Source: DAIQNV01 sp038748775
GTDB lineage: Bacteria; Planctomycetota; Phycisphaerae; Phycisphaerales; UBA1924
Reading direction: 5' to 3'
Length of the DNA stretch: 64,000 bases
Assembly: GCA_038748775.1 (NCBI GenBank)
Contig: JBCDIT010000006.1
Location: 1-64,000 of the forward strand
Part shown: positions 52,832 to 61,830 of the stretch, in pieces
Numbering within the stretch: the stretch's first letter is position 1
Layout: each line of letters starts with the position of its first letter
The notes under the pieces: model-generated
The model's input: only the letters and a program-made list of their open reading frames with translations
Database searches by the model: none
What the model was told of the DNA's origin: nothing
Program-made: the position numbers and the translations under genes

Positions 52832-53350
52832 ATGACTTCGGTTGCGGCGACGTGGGTTGATTCGGGCGTTGGGGCGTGGCTCACACTGGGCCAGGACGAG
52901 GTGCTCGGTGCTCCGGCTGGTTCGGGTGACGGGGCCGCTCCGGCGGGGGGCGGAACACCCATCGAGGGCGCCGATGGAGCCGGCCAAACCCCTGGTGCGA
53001 CCAATTCTCAGGGATCGGGCGGCATGGACCTGATCTTCCCGCTCCTGATCGGCATGATGCTCATCATGATCATCTCGACCATGATGAGCGGTCGGAAAGA
53101 AAAGAAGCGCCGCGCCGAGATGCTGTCGTCAGTTCAACGCCAGGCCAAGGTTCAGACCATCGGCGGTGTGATCGGGACCGTCGCGGAAGTTCGCGACACC
53201 GAGATCGTGGTCATCGTCGACCGCGCAACCAACACCCGCCTCACGTTCGCCAAGACGGCGATCCAGCAAGTGCTGTCGGAAGGCCGCGGCGGGGCTGACA
53301 CCGTTTCGGACGAAGTTGCCGAGCCTGATCTGCAGCGCGTCGGGGCCTGA
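52832..53350 (+). CDS. yajC: preprotein translocase subunit YajC
   Basis: 172 residues, longer than the usual 100-110 because about 60 extra Gly/Ala/Pro-rich residues precede the single membrane helix ('MDLIFPLLIGMMLIMIISTMM'). The cytoplasmic part is canonical: 'GRKEKKRRAEMLSSVQRQAKVQTIGGVIGTVAEVRDTEIVV'. YajC joins SecDF in the Sec holotranslocon. It follows tgt by 20 bp and precedes secDF by 43 bp, in the conserved order. Confidence 0.9.
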   Translation: MTSVAATWVDSGVGAWLTLGQDEVLGAPAGSGDGAAPAGGGTPIEGADGAGQTPGATNSQGSGGMDLIFPLLIGMMLIMIISTMMSGRKEKKRRAEMLSSVQRQAKVQTIGGVIGTVAEVRDTEIVVIVDRATNTRLTFAKTAIQQVLSEGRGGADTVSDEVAEPDLQRVGA

Positions 53351-53393
53351 CCGATACACCGCTTGATTTCTTGAGCCTCTCAGCGAGAACCGG

Positions 53394-56300
53394 ATGCGTC
53401 ATATTCTTCGAAACTCGATCTTCGCCGTGGGGCTCCTCGTCCTCGCGGTTGCCTCGTTTGTTCCGCCTGAGGACAAACTTCGGCGCGGCAAGGACCTCAG
53501 CGGCGGCACGACGCTGGTCTATTCGGTCCAGATGGACCCGGGCCAAAACGCACAGGAGGTGCTCGGGAAGACGATCGAGGTCCTCAAGGATCGCGTCGAC
53601 CCTTCGGGCTTGCTCGAGATCCAGATGATCGCCCAGGGTCAGGACCGCATCGAAGTCACGATGCCCCTTCCCAACAGCGACGTGCTTGCCCTGTCCGACG
53701 CGTTCCAGAAGGAACTCGAAGAGCTCGATCGAGCGACGATCGACGCGGATCAGTGGGAACGAGCGATGCGTGCCGGCGACGCGGATCGTGCTGCCCAGCT
53801 CGAGTCGCTGAGCAGGGGCGACGCGGCTCTGCTGGAAGACATGAGGGAGACGGCGAGTCTTTTCGACGACGCCAGCTACCTTCGGCAAACCTTCGACGCG
53901 GCGGCCGAGAGCGGGGCGGCGCAGCCGGTGGTGCTCGATGAACTCGCTGGCGAGGTCGCGACGGCGGAGATCAAGTACGAACTCGCCCGAGAAGAAGTTC
54001 TCGCCGCGGGCCTGAGTTCGGAAGAGATGCGGCGTGTGCTCCAATTGAGCGACGTCCGCCGCCCGTTGAAAAACGAGGCTGGAGAATTCGCTCCGTACGA
54101 CAGCGAGAGTGAGCGGGCGCTGACGCGGATCCAAGCCGATTACCCGGCGCAGTGGCCCCAGGTCGAGCGTGTTCGCAAGACGTACGAGGCGTACATCGAG
54201 CAACGGACCAGTCTCGACGACCCGGACGAGCTCAAGCGGTTGATCGCCGCGGCGGGTGTTCCGAGCTTTCGGATCACCATCGATCCGCAAGGGAGCGGCA
54301 CTGAAAACTCCCACCCCGAGGAGGCCCGGCTCCGCGCCGAACTGCTCGAAAAGGGCCCCCTCAACGTCCAAGCCCGGGACGCTCGATGGTGCAAGGTCAA
54401 CAAGCTTTCAACGTGGTACGACTCGATCGAAGGTCTTAACTTTCTTGAGTCCGACCCGGCCGGCTTCTGGCGATCGAGAGGTCTCGTCGGCGAGCGGTAC
54501 CAGGGTGAGCACTGGTTGCTCTGCTGGGACAACCGCGTCAACCGACTCACGCAGAACGACAACGACTGGCGTGTCGCCCGCGCGTTCCAGACGCAAGACG
54601 AGTTCGGCCGCCCCGCGATTGGCTTCGCGATGGACGAACGCGGCGCGATCCAGCTCGGGCGCCTCACTTCGCCCAACGTGGGCAACAAGCTCGCGGTTCT
54701 GCTCGACGAAGAGGTGTACACCGCTCCTGTGCTCAACGCGGCCTTGAGCCGGAACGGCATCATCCAGGGTGACTTCAGCACCGAAGAGCTCAACTACATC
54801 ATCCGCGTGATGACCGCTGGCTCGCTGCAGGCTGCGCTGAGCCCCGAGCCCCTGAGCGTCAACGAGATCGCTCCGACCTTTGGGCAAGACAACCTTGAAG
54901 CGGGCACGTACGCCGGCATGATCGCGATCGGCGCCGTCTCCGGGTTCATGCTCTTCTACTACTTCAGTTTCGGGCTGGTGGCGGTTATCAGCCTCGTGTT
55001 CAACGCGGCCTTGATCCTCGGCGCTATGAGCCTCGCCCGGGCCGCGTTCACACTCCCCGGTATCGCCGGCGTCATTCTCACGTTCGGTATGGCGGTCGAC
55101 GCCAACGTGCTGATCTACGAGCGCATCCGCGAAGAACGCCGAAACGGCGCCGACCTGCGCACCGCGGTGCGTCTGGGCTTCCGCAAGGCGCTGAGCTCGA
55201 TCGTCGACGGTAACGTGACGAACCTGATCGTTTGCTTCGTTCTGGCCAACCTGGGCACGCAGGAGATCAAGGGCTTCGCGATCACGCTCGGGATCGGCGT
55301 CGTCGGCACGATGATCTCGTCGCTCTTCATCAGCCGCCTGATCCTGTCGCTCGCGGTCGACGTGCTCAAGCTGAAGAATCTCGGGATGCTTCCCTCGGCG
55401 GTCCCGGCTATCGAGCGGCTCCTTGAGCCCAAGTTTGACTGGATGGCGGCCCGCTGGGGCTTCGTCGTGGTTTCGCTGACGGGCATCGGGCTGGGCATCG
55501 GGATGATCGTCTACCAGGGCGACAAGATGCTCGACACCGAGTTCCGAGGTGGCACCCAGGTCACCGTCCGGTTCGAGAAAGAGAACGAGGACGGCACGCG
55601 GAATCCGGTTCAACTGCTCCGCGCGGACGTCCTCGACCGGGTCCAGGGCCTCGCCGAGGGCCTCGACGAGACCGACCCGCTCGAACCGCTCAAGAACGCG
55701 GAGGTCATCCCGCAAAACGCGGACGACACTGGCGTCCGAAGCAGCGAATTCCAGATCAAGACCTACGCGACCGATCAGTCGGCGGTGATCGAGGCCATCT
55801 CAGCAGAGTTCGCCGAGAGCCTAGCGAGCCGGCCGCCCCTGAACTTCATCGGTCGCGACGAGCCGACCCCGCCGCGAGACCGCGTGGGTCCGATCCTTGG
55901 GAGCCGCCTCGGGGAGGCGATCAACCAGCCGGGCGTCCGCAACGACGTGTCGGAGTACATCGGTGGCGTCGCGATCCTTCTCGAAGACCTCCAACCCAGG
56001 CCCGACCGAGACGGACTGCTCGAACGCCTGGCGAACGCGCGCGAGAAGGCAGAGTTTAGCGGAACCGTCGGTCGTAGCTACGACCTGGTCGTTCTTGCCG
56101 GCACCGACGAGGCGATCGAGTCGGCCGCGTTCATCGTCGTTGACGAGGGCCTGAGCGCTCTGGGCAACGAGGAACTCTGGGAAGACGAAGTCGCGCAGAT
56201 CGAATGGGAGCTGGTGCAGGTTGCGCTCCGCAACACCACCCGGCTCGCCAGCGTGCAGAGCTTTAGCCCGGTTATCGCGGAGACCTTCCAGCAAACAGCC

Positions 56301-56879
56301 ATCGTGTCCGTCGTGCTGAGCCTCCTGCTCATCCTGATTTACATCTGGGTGCGGTTCGGCTCGGTCCGGTACTCGACCGCCGCGATCATCACGCTGCTCC
56401 ACGACGTGCTGATCATGATCGGCCTCATCGCCCTGGCGGAGATCTTGTACGAGAACGACATGACCGCCGGCATCGCGCAGTCTGTCGGTGTGCAGCCGTT
56501 CAAGATCGACCTCAACCTCGTCGCGGCGATCCTGACGATCATCGGCTACTCGCTGAACGACACGATCATCATCATGGACCGCATCCGCGAGAACCGCGGC
56601 AAGCTGCCCTACGCGAGCCGCGAGGTGATCAACCAGTCGATCAACCAGACGATCAGCCGCACCGTCATCACGTCGGGCACGACGTTCATCGCGACGCTCA
56701 TCTTGTACGTCTTCGGCGGTGAGGGTGTCCGCGCGTTCAGCTACGCCCTGCTCGCGGGTGTCGCCGTTGGAACGTACTCGTCGATCGCCGTTGCGGCGCC
56801 GCTGGTGTGGAGCAGGAAGACTTCAGGACCGTCCGACCGTGTCGTCGGCAGCGAGGATGGGGCACATCGGTTGCCCTAG
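53394..56879 (+). CDS. secDF: fused protein translocase SecDF
   Basis: 1161 residues joining SecD and SecF in one chain. The SecD half begins 'ILRNSIFAVGLLVLAVASFVPP', has the periplasmic P1 region with 'GKDLSGGTTLVYSVQM' and a large extra insertion (about residues 100-300), and a six-helix RND core ('FGQDNLEAGTYAGMIAIG', 'ILTFGMAVDANVLIYERIREE'). The SecF half starts near residue 675 ('GDKMLDTEFRGGTQVTVRFE') and has 'AAILTIIGYSLNDTIIIMDRIRENR'. The conserved Asp in both TM4-type motifs supports proton-driven pulling of exported proteins. The frame is intact throughout. Confidence 0.95.
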   Translation: MRHILRNSIFAVGLLVLAVASFVPPEDKLRRGKDLSGGTTLVYSVQMDPGQNAQEVLGKTIEVLKDRVDPSGLLEIQMIAQGQDRIEVTMPLPNSDVLALSDAFQKELEELDRATIDADQWERAMRAGDADRAAQLESLSRGDAALLEDMRETASLFDDASYLRQTFDAAAESGAAQPVVLDELAGEVATAEIKYELAREEVLAAGLSSEEMRRVLQLSDVRRPLKNEAGEFAPYDSESERALTRIQADYPAQWPQVERVRKTYEAYIEQRTSLDDPDELKRLIAAAGVPSFRITIDPQGSGTENSHPEEARLRAELLEKGPLNVQARDARWCKVNKLSTWYDSIEGLNFLESDPAGFWRSRGLVGERYQGEHWLLCWDNRVNRLTQNDNDWRVARAFQTQDEFGRPAIGFAMDERGAIQLGRLTSPNVGNKLAVLLDEEVYTAPVLNAALSRNGIIQGDFSTEELNYIIRVMTAGSLQAALSPEPLSVNEIAPTFGQDNLEAGTYAGMIAIGAVSGFMLFYYFSFGLVAVISLVFNAALILGAMSLARAAFTLPGIAGVILTFGMAVDANVLIYERIREERRNGADLRTAVRLGFRKALSSIVDGNVTNLIVCFVLANLGTQEIKGFAITLGIGVVGTMISSLFISRLILSLAVDVLKLKNLGMLPSAVPAIERLLEPKFDWMAARWGFVVVSLTGIGLGIGMIVYQGDKMLDTEFRGGTQVTVRFEKENEDGTRNPVQLLRADVLDRVQGLAEGLDETDPLEPLKNAEVIPQNADDTGVRSSEFQIKTYATDQSAVIEAISAEFAESLASRPPLNFIGRDEPTPPRDRVGPILGSRLGEAINQPGVRNDVSEYIGGVAILLEDLQPRPDRDGLLERLANAREKAEFSGTVGRSYDLVVLAGTDEAIESAAFIVVDEGLSALGNEELWEDEVAQIEWELVQVALRNTTRLASVQSFSPVIAETFQQTAIVSVVLSLLLILIYIWVRFGSVRYSTAAIITLLHDVLIMIGLIALAEILYENDMTAGIAQSVGVQPFKIDLNLVAAILTIIGYSLNDTIIIMDRIRENRGKLPYASREVINQSINQTISRTVITSGTTFIATLILYVFGGEGVRAFSYALLAGVAVGTYSSIAVAAPLVWSRKTSGPSDRVVGSEDGAHRLP

Positions 56880-56915
56880 AGGGCCTCGACTGGCCGATAG
56901 CACGCGGGGAGCGTC

Positions 56916-57641
56916 ATGGACGACCGGGCAGGACGATGGCTGGTTGGCGTTGCGGCCCTCGTGGGGCTTTGGATCGTGGTCTATTGGCTCTGGGAGCCCG
57001 GCGGTCCGAGTCGCGATGAGCAACCGTCACCGGTCGCCCCGTTCGTCCAAAGTGTCGTGCCCGACGATGCAGACGGCTCCCTAGATATTGTGGATCCGCT
57101 TGCCGGAGGAGCAGTGAGGGGAGGCATCGCCGAAAGCGGACCCTCGACACCACCTCAGCCGGACCCAGCGTCTCCAGAGCCGACGGACCCTGTCGCGACG
57201 CGCGTCGAGCCTCCCGAGTTCCGCGACTACACCGTGCGCCGAAACGAGACTATGGAGACGATCGCTCGTCGCGAGTACGGGAGCGTTCGATTCTGGACGG
57301 CTATCGCAAACGCCAACCCGTTGCTGGACCCCAATCGGCTCCGGGTCGGTCGGGTAATCCGTCTCCCGGTCGATCCGGGGAACATCCAGGGCCGTGTTGT
57401 CGAGGCGGAACCCTCGGGCGGCGCATCTCCGACCGAGCCTGAAACAACACCGCCGGCCGTTATTGAGTACCGCGTCGAGCGGGGCGACACGCTCGGCGCC
57501 ATAGCGAGCCGTTTTTACGGATCCTCGGCGTGGACGGAGTTTCTGTTCCAGGCCAACCGTGATCGCCTGTCGACGCCGAACGCGATCCGCATCGGGCAGA
57601 CGCTTGTCATCCCGCCGAAGCCGGCCGGGGAAGCGCCCTGA
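56916..57641 (+). CDS. membrane-anchored protein with two LysM domains
   Basis: 241 residues. One N-terminal membrane helix ('WLVGVAALVGLWIVVYWLW') and a Pro/Ser-rich linker precede LysM 1 at about 107-152 ('YTVRRNETMETIARREYGS', 'NPLLDPNRLRVGRVIRLP') and LysM 2 at about 188-236 ('YRVERGDTLGAIASRFYGS', 'NRDRLSTPNAIRIGQTLVIPP'). It probably binds peptidoglycan in the periplasm. Its stop overlaps the start of the FAD oxidoreductase gene by one base (TGATG). Confidence 0.87.
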   Translation: MDDRAGRWLVGVAALVGLWIVVYWLWEPGGPSRDEQPSPVAPFVQSVVPDDADGSLDIVDPLAGGAVRGGIAESGPSTPPQPDPASPEPTDPVATRVEPPEFRDYTVRRNETMETIARREYGSVRFWTAIANANPLLDPNRLRVGRVIRLPVDPGNIQGRVVEAEPSGGASPTEPETTPPAVIEYRVERGDTLGAIASRFYGSSAWTEFLFQANRDRLSTPNAIRIGQTLVIPPKPAGEAP

Positions 57642-58792
57642 TGAGCGTCCGCGTCGGGGTACTCGTGGTCGGTGGGGGTGTTTGCGGGCTCTGGACGCTC
57701 TGGAGCCTGCTTGAGCGGGGGCACGACGCCTGGCTCATCGAGTCCGCATCACTCGGCGCCGGGCAAACGCTCGCGAGCCAGGGCATTCTCCACGCCGGTG
57801 TGAAGTACCGGCTGCCCGGTAATACGGCCGACAGTTCGAGAAGCGTTGCCGACGTCCAGCCCGTTTGGGAGGCGGCCCTTCGGGGTGAGGCCGGGCCAAA
57901 CCTCGCCTCGGTCCCGACGATCAGCGCCGTGACACACCTCTGGAGCCTCCCGACGCTCGGGGCCCGAATGGCCGCGGAGATCGCATCGAGGGTGATGCGG
58001 AGCGGCACCAAGAAACTGAACGCAGAAGCACGTCCGGGCGTGCTCAACGACGCTCCTGACGGTGTAAGCGTGTTTGAGGCGCCGGAACGGGTCCTGGAAC
58101 CCCTCGGCCTCGTCGTGGCCTTGCGAGCGGCAACCAACGGGCGTGCGAGAGCCGCGCGATGCTCCGGTGTCAGACAAGACACCGACGGTTTCGTCTGTGA
58201 GACCGAGGGCGGGCAGGAAGTCCTCGCCGACGCGATCGTCTTCGCGGCCGGCGAGGGCAACGAGGCGTTGATCCGGTCGCTCGGTGTCGATGCGGCAAAG
58301 GTCTCGCAGCGTCGCCCGCTTCACCAGGTGGTGGGCCGCGGCGTTCCGGGCTCGCTAAACGGCCATTGCCTCCAGGCGTCGGACAAGCCGGTGCTGACCG
58401 TGACGACCGGGAGCATCAGTGGCGAAGCCACGTGGTACCTCGGTGGCGATCTTGCAGAAACCGGTGTGGGGCTGAGTTCGGAAGACCAGTGCCAGCGGGC
58501 TCGAGACGCGATCGAGCGGTGTCTTGGGTGGGTGGACACCGGCGCGATCCGCTGGTCATCCTTCAAAATCGACCGAGCCGAGGGCAAGACCGAAGACGGC
58601 CGCCGCCCCGACGGTCCGGTCATCCGCGAGATCGGTCACACCGATCGGGGTGTCGCGTTGGCTGTCTGGCCGACCAAACTCGTGCTCGCCCCGGTCGCGG
58701 CTCAACGGGTCGCCGATACCCTCGGGCCGACGCGCAAGGGGAATGGCTTGGTCGCCTTTCCCGACGCTGAAGTTGCGAAGGCGGTGTGGTGA
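57641..58792 (+). CDS. FAD-dependent oxidoreductase (DAO/GlpA-like)
   Basis: 383 residues. The N-terminal FAD fold has 'VGVLVVGGGVCGLWTLWSLLERGHDAWLIES' (GxGxxG near residues 11-16) and 'LGAGQTLASQGILHAGVKY', as in the D-amino-acid oxidase/glycerol-3-phosphate dehydrogenase group. The C-terminal part has 'GVALAVWPTKLVLAPVAAQRVAD'. The substrate is unknown. It is translationally coupled on both sides, to the LysM gene upstream and to the aldo/keto reductase gene (TGATG overlap) downstream. Confidence 0.8.
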   Translation: MSVRVGVLVVGGGVCGLWTLWSLLERGHDAWLIESASLGAGQTLASQGILHAGVKYRLPGNTADSSRSVADVQPVWEAALRGEAGPNLASVPTISAVTHLWSLPTLGARMAAEIASRVMRSGTKKLNAEARPGVLNDAPDGVSVFEAPERVLEPLGLVVALRAATNGRARAARCSGVRQDTDGFVCETEGGQEVLADAIVFAAGEGNEALIRSLGVDAAKVSQRRPLHQVVGRGVPGSLNGHCLQASDKPVLTVTTGSISGEATWYLGGDLAETGVGLSSEDQCQRARDAIERCLGWVDTGAIRWSSFKIDRAEGKTEDGRRPDGPVIREIGHTDRGVALAVWPTKLVLAPVAAQRVADTLGPTRKGNGLVAFPDAEVAKAVW

Positions 58793-59583
58793 TGTGGGAG
58801 CGGGAGATCGGTTCAACAGGGATCATGGTGCCCCGGATCGGGTTCGGCACCATCAAGATCGGACGGAACGCCGGTGTTCGATACGCCGAGCCGTACGACC
58901 TGCCCGACGACGACACGATCGATGGCCTTCTCGACGTCTGCGCCGATGGCGGCGTGAACTTCATCGACACGGCCGCGGCGTACGGGAGTTCCGAAGAACG
59001 CCTTGGTGCCGCTCTGGCCCGGCGAGGCGATCGAGACCAGTGGGTTCTGTCGACGAAAGCCGGTGAAACCTTCGACGGCGAAAGCTCGTTCTTCGATTTC
59101 TCTCCAGAAGCGATCATGTCGAGCGTTCGGGCGAGCCTTGAGAATCTCCGCACCGATCGGCTCGAACTCGTTCTCATCCATTCCAATGGCATCGACGAAG
59201 GCAAGTTCGTGCGCGAGGGCACGCTCGATGCGCTCGATCAGCTCAAGGCCGAGGGGGTGACTCGGGCGATCGGCGCGAGCGTGAAGACCGACGAAGGCAC
59301 CGACGTTTGCCTAGGCCGCGTCGACGCCCTCATGATCGAGTACAGCGAGGCGGTACCGGCGATGGGGGGAGCCATCGATCGGTGTGAAGGTGAAGGCACC
59401 GCGGTCCTTCTCAAGAAGGCGTTCGCGAGCGGGCGGCTCACCACAAGCCAAGGTCCTGAGCATGCCCTGCGGTTCGCTTTCGACCGGCCGGGCGTGACGA
59501 GCGTGGTCATCGGAAGCATGAAACCCGAGAACATGCGGGCCAACATCGAGGCCGCCAAACGGGTGCTCGGAGTCGAAGCGTGA
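58792..59583 (+). CDS. aldo/keto reductase
   Basis: 263 residues, somewhat shorter than typical (about 310). The TIM-barrel signatures are 'IGFGTIKIGRNAG', 'VNFIDTAAAYGSSEERLGAAL' (catalytic Asp and Tyr), 'WVLSTKAGETF' (Lys), 'LELVLIHSNG' (His) and the NADP-binding 'SVVIGSMKPENMRANIEAA'. ATG at 58792 overlaps the preceding stop codon. The tight chain oxidoreductase - reductase - hydrolase suggests one pathway, but the substrate cannot be named. Confidence 0.87.
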   Translation: MWEREIGSTGIMVPRIGFGTIKIGRNAGVRYAEPYDLPDDDTIDGLLDVCADGGVNFIDTAAAYGSSEERLGAALARRGDRDQWVLSTKAGETFDGESSFFDFSPEAIMSSVRASLENLRTDRLELVLIHSNGIDEGKFVREGTLDALDQLKAEGVTRAIGASVKTDEGTDVCLGRVDALMIEYSEAVPAMGGAIDRCEGEGTAVLLKKAFASGRLTTSQGPEHALRFAFDRPGVTSVVIGSMKPENMRANIEAAKRVLGVEA

Positions 59584-60287
59584 ATCCACGGCTCGTCTTC
59601 CTCCCCGGGCTCGGGGCCGACGCCTCACTGTTCGCTCCACAACTCGACGTGCTGGGTGGCGAGACACCAGCGTGGATCGAGCCGAGAGAACAAGAACGGC
59701 TCGGTGATTACGCGTTGCGGTTCGCTGAGCCTCACGCGACGGCCGAGCCCTGGATCGCGATCGGCTTCAGCTTTGGTGGCATGGTGGCCCTGGAGGCCGC
59801 GAGCCGGCTGTCCGAAGATCGCCGCCCTCAGGGCGTCATCTTGATCAGCGGACTCCGGAGCCACGCGGCCGTCTCACTGGGCTTCAAAGTTCAGCGGGCG
59901 GTGGGGGGGCTGGTGCCCCGAGGCTTGATCAGGAAGGCCCTCGAGGGCCCCGTTCCGAAGGCCTTCGCGAAAGCGGATGGTCTCGACGATCGCTGCACCG
60001 AGGCCCTGGCCTCGATGGCCCGCCGGGCGGACGTTGATTTCCTGATGTGGGCGTCGAAAGCCTGCTGCAGTTGGGACTTCGGGGGCGATTGCCCTGTTCC
60101 CGTTCGCCACATCCACGGCAAACACGATCGGATCATCCCGTACGTTCCCCACCCTGCCTTCGAGGGGGGCCTTGCAGAACTCGCCGATGCGGGCCATCTG
60201 CTGACCTGGACCGCCCCTGACCAGGTGACAGGCTTCATCCAGCGGGCCTTGCGGTCGATGATGCCCCCGGCGGCGCTGGACCGGTAG
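59580..60287 (+). CDS. alpha/beta hydrolase
   Basis: 235 residues with 'RLVFLPGLGADASLFAPQL' at the N-terminus, a nucleophile elbow 'AIGFSFGGMVALEAASRL' (Ser near residue 63, in GFSFGG), 'HIHGKHDRIIPY' (Asp) and 'LADAGHLLTWTAP' (His). The complete triad suggests an active esterase or thioesterase. GTG start overlapping the reductase stop (GTGA). Confidence 0.85.
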   Translation: MNPRLVFLPGLGADASLFAPQLDVLGGETPAWIEPREQERLGDYALRFAEPHATAEPWIAIGFSFGGMVALEAASRLSEDRRPQGVILISGLRSHAAVSLGFKVQRAVGGLVPRGLIRKALEGPVPKAFAKADGLDDRCTEALASMARRADVDFLMWASKACCSWDFGGDCPVPVRHIHGKHDRIIPYVPHPAFEGGLAELADAGHLLTWTAPDQVTGFIQRALRSMMPPAALDR

Positions 60288-60356
60288 GATGCGGCCCAGC
60301 GCCGGCGGTCCGTCTGTAGGGCCTGGGCGCCCGATTCCCCGAGTGAGGACGAGCAC

Positions 60357-61328
60357 GTGAGCGTCAAGCGCATTCTGGTCACCGGCGGCGCCGGCTTCTT
60401 GGGCAGCCACCTCTGCGACCGTCTGGTCGAGCAGGGGCACGACGTCATCTGCCTCGACAACTTCTTCACCAGCCAAAAGAGCAACGTCTCGCACTTGCTG
60501 GATCACGATAACTTCGAGTTGATCCGTCACGACGTGACCCACCCGCTCTGGCTCGAGGTCGACGAGATCTACAACCTCGCCTGCCCGGCGGCTCCCGGTC
60601 ATTACCAGTTCAACCCCGTCAAGACCATGAAGACCAGCGTGCTCGGGGCGATCAACGTCCTGGGCATGGCCAAGCGGTGCCGCGCGAAGGTCTTCCAGGC
60701 CAGCACCAGCGAGGTCTACGGAGACCCCGAGGTCCACCCCCAGCCCGAGAGCTACAAGGGCTCGGTCAACCCGATCGGCCCCCGCGCGTGCTACGACGAG
60801 GGCAAGCGAGCCGCTGAGACGTTGTTCTTCGACTACAACCGCATGCACGGCCTCCCGATCAAGGTCGTGCGGATCTTCAACACCTACGGGCCGCGCATGC
60901 ACCCGTTCGACGGTCGCGTGGTGAGCAACTTCATCCGTCAGGCGATCGACGGCGAGGACATCACGATCTTCGGCGACGGTCAGCAGACCCGGAGCTTCTG
61001 CTACGTCGACGACCTGATCAACGCGTTCCTGGCCCACATGAACGGACCGGATGACTTCATCGGTCCGGTCAATACCGGCAACCCGGGCGAGTTCACGATC
61101 AAGGAGCTCGCCGAACTCGTCGTCGAGCTGACCGGCACGAAGAGCCAGATCGTGTATCGAGAAGCGCCGGCCGACGACCCCAAGCAACGCCAGCCCGATA
61201 TCACGCTCGCGAAAGAAAAGCTCGGCTGGGAACCTTCGGTGCCTCTGCGAGATGGACTGGCGAAGACGATCGAGTACTTCCGGAGCGTGAAGTTCAGCGA
61301 CTTCCGGGCGCCCACGCCGAATTACTGA
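60357..61328 (+). CDS. UDP-glucuronate decarboxylase (UDP-xylose synthase)
   Basis: 323 residues, an extended SDR enzyme. 'RILVTGGAGFLGSHLCDRL' binds NAD, 'LDNFFTSQKSNVSHLL', 'NLACPAAPGHYQFNPVKTMKTS' and 'ASTSEVYGDPEVHPQPE' are UXS hallmarks, with Ser-Tyr-Lys as 'SEVYG' and 'RACYDEGKRAAE', then 'RIFNTYGPRMHPFDGRVVSNF'. It makes UDP-xylose from UDP-glucuronate for surface polysaccharide. GTG start. Its last 12 codons plus the following ATGCCC recur, diverged, at 61785-61830. Confidence 0.93.
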   Translation: MSVKRILVTGGAGFLGSHLCDRLVEQGHDVICLDNFFTSQKSNVSHLLDHDNFELIRHDVTHPLWLEVDEIYNLACPAAPGHYQFNPVKTMKTSVLGAINVLGMAKRCRAKVFQASTSEVYGDPEVHPQPESYKGSVNPIGPRACYDEGKRAAETLFFDYNRMHGLPIKVVRIFNTYGPRMHPFDGRVVSNFIRQAIDGEDITIFGDGQQTRSFCYVDDLINAFLAHMNGPDDFIGPVNTGNPGEFTIKELAELVVELTGTKSQIVYREAPADDPKQRQPDITLAKEKLGWEPSVPLRDGLAKTIEYFRSVKFSDFRAPTPNY

Positions 61329-61335
61329 CATGCCC
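61290..61335 (+). repeat. direct repeat copy 1: 3' end of the UDP-glucuronate decarboxylase gene
   Basis: 46 bp covering codons KFSDFRAPTPNY, the stop and ATGCCC of the next gene. It matches 61785-61830 at 37 of 46 positions, the last 22 bases with one mismatch. Confidence 0.65.
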
Positions 61336-61731
61336 TTTCCGATCGATCGTGCCGAGATCGCGAAGACCGAGGACACGCTCGGCATTCGCTTCCCGGCATC
61401 GCACATCGGCGTGATGCGAAGATCGAATGGCGGGGCCGTCGAAGCAGCCGACGACGTCTGGCAACTCGTCCCGTTTCGCAACTCGACTTCTGCGAAGATG
61501 ATCTCTCGGACGGCGTCGGACATCGTCAGCGAGACACGGTCGCATCGAGAGCGGCCCGGGTTTCCAAGCATGGCCGTCGTTGTCGCACTCAATGGCACGC
61601 TGGAGTGCCTGTGCTTCCTACCCCGCGAAGATGATCCAGAGCGGCTGTCTGAAGCGGTGTACTTGTGGAGCCCGGATTCACCAGATCTTGCGAGCGTCGC
61701 GGACGACTTCGCGGACCTTGTATTCCTGTGA
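61330..61731 (+). CDS. SMI1/KNR4 (SUKH) family protein
   Basis: 133 residues with the SUKH opening 'DRAEIAKTEDTLGIRFPASHIGVMRRSNGGAV' followed by 'DVWQLVPF' and a late 'DDFADLVFL'. Members include many immunity proteins of polymorphic-toxin systems as well as regulators. No toxin gene is adjacent. The gene starts one base after the decarboxylase stop and is flanked by two diverged copies of that gene's 3' end, suggesting insertion by recombination. Confidence 0.8.
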   Translation: MPFPIDRAEIAKTEDTLGIRFPASHIGVMRRSNGGAVEAADDVWQLVPFRNSTSAKMISRTASDIVSETRSHRERPGFPSMAVVVALNGTLECLCFLPREDDPERLSEAVYLWSPDSPDLASVADDFADLVFL

Positions 61732-61784
61732 GGTCTCGCTTCGCAGGGGCGGCGGCGACGACGATCGGTAACTTCCGAGGCCGA

Positions 61785-61830
61785 AAGTTCAATGGTTTGC
61801 CGGCGCTGACGCCGGATTACTGACATGCCC
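61785..61830 (+). repeat. direct repeat copy 2: orphan decarboxylase 3' end
   Basis: Encodes KFNGLPALTPDY-stop-ATGCCC, a variant of the end of the decarboxylase at 61290-61335, but no decarboxylase precedes it. About 80 percent identical to copy 1. Confidence 0.65.
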
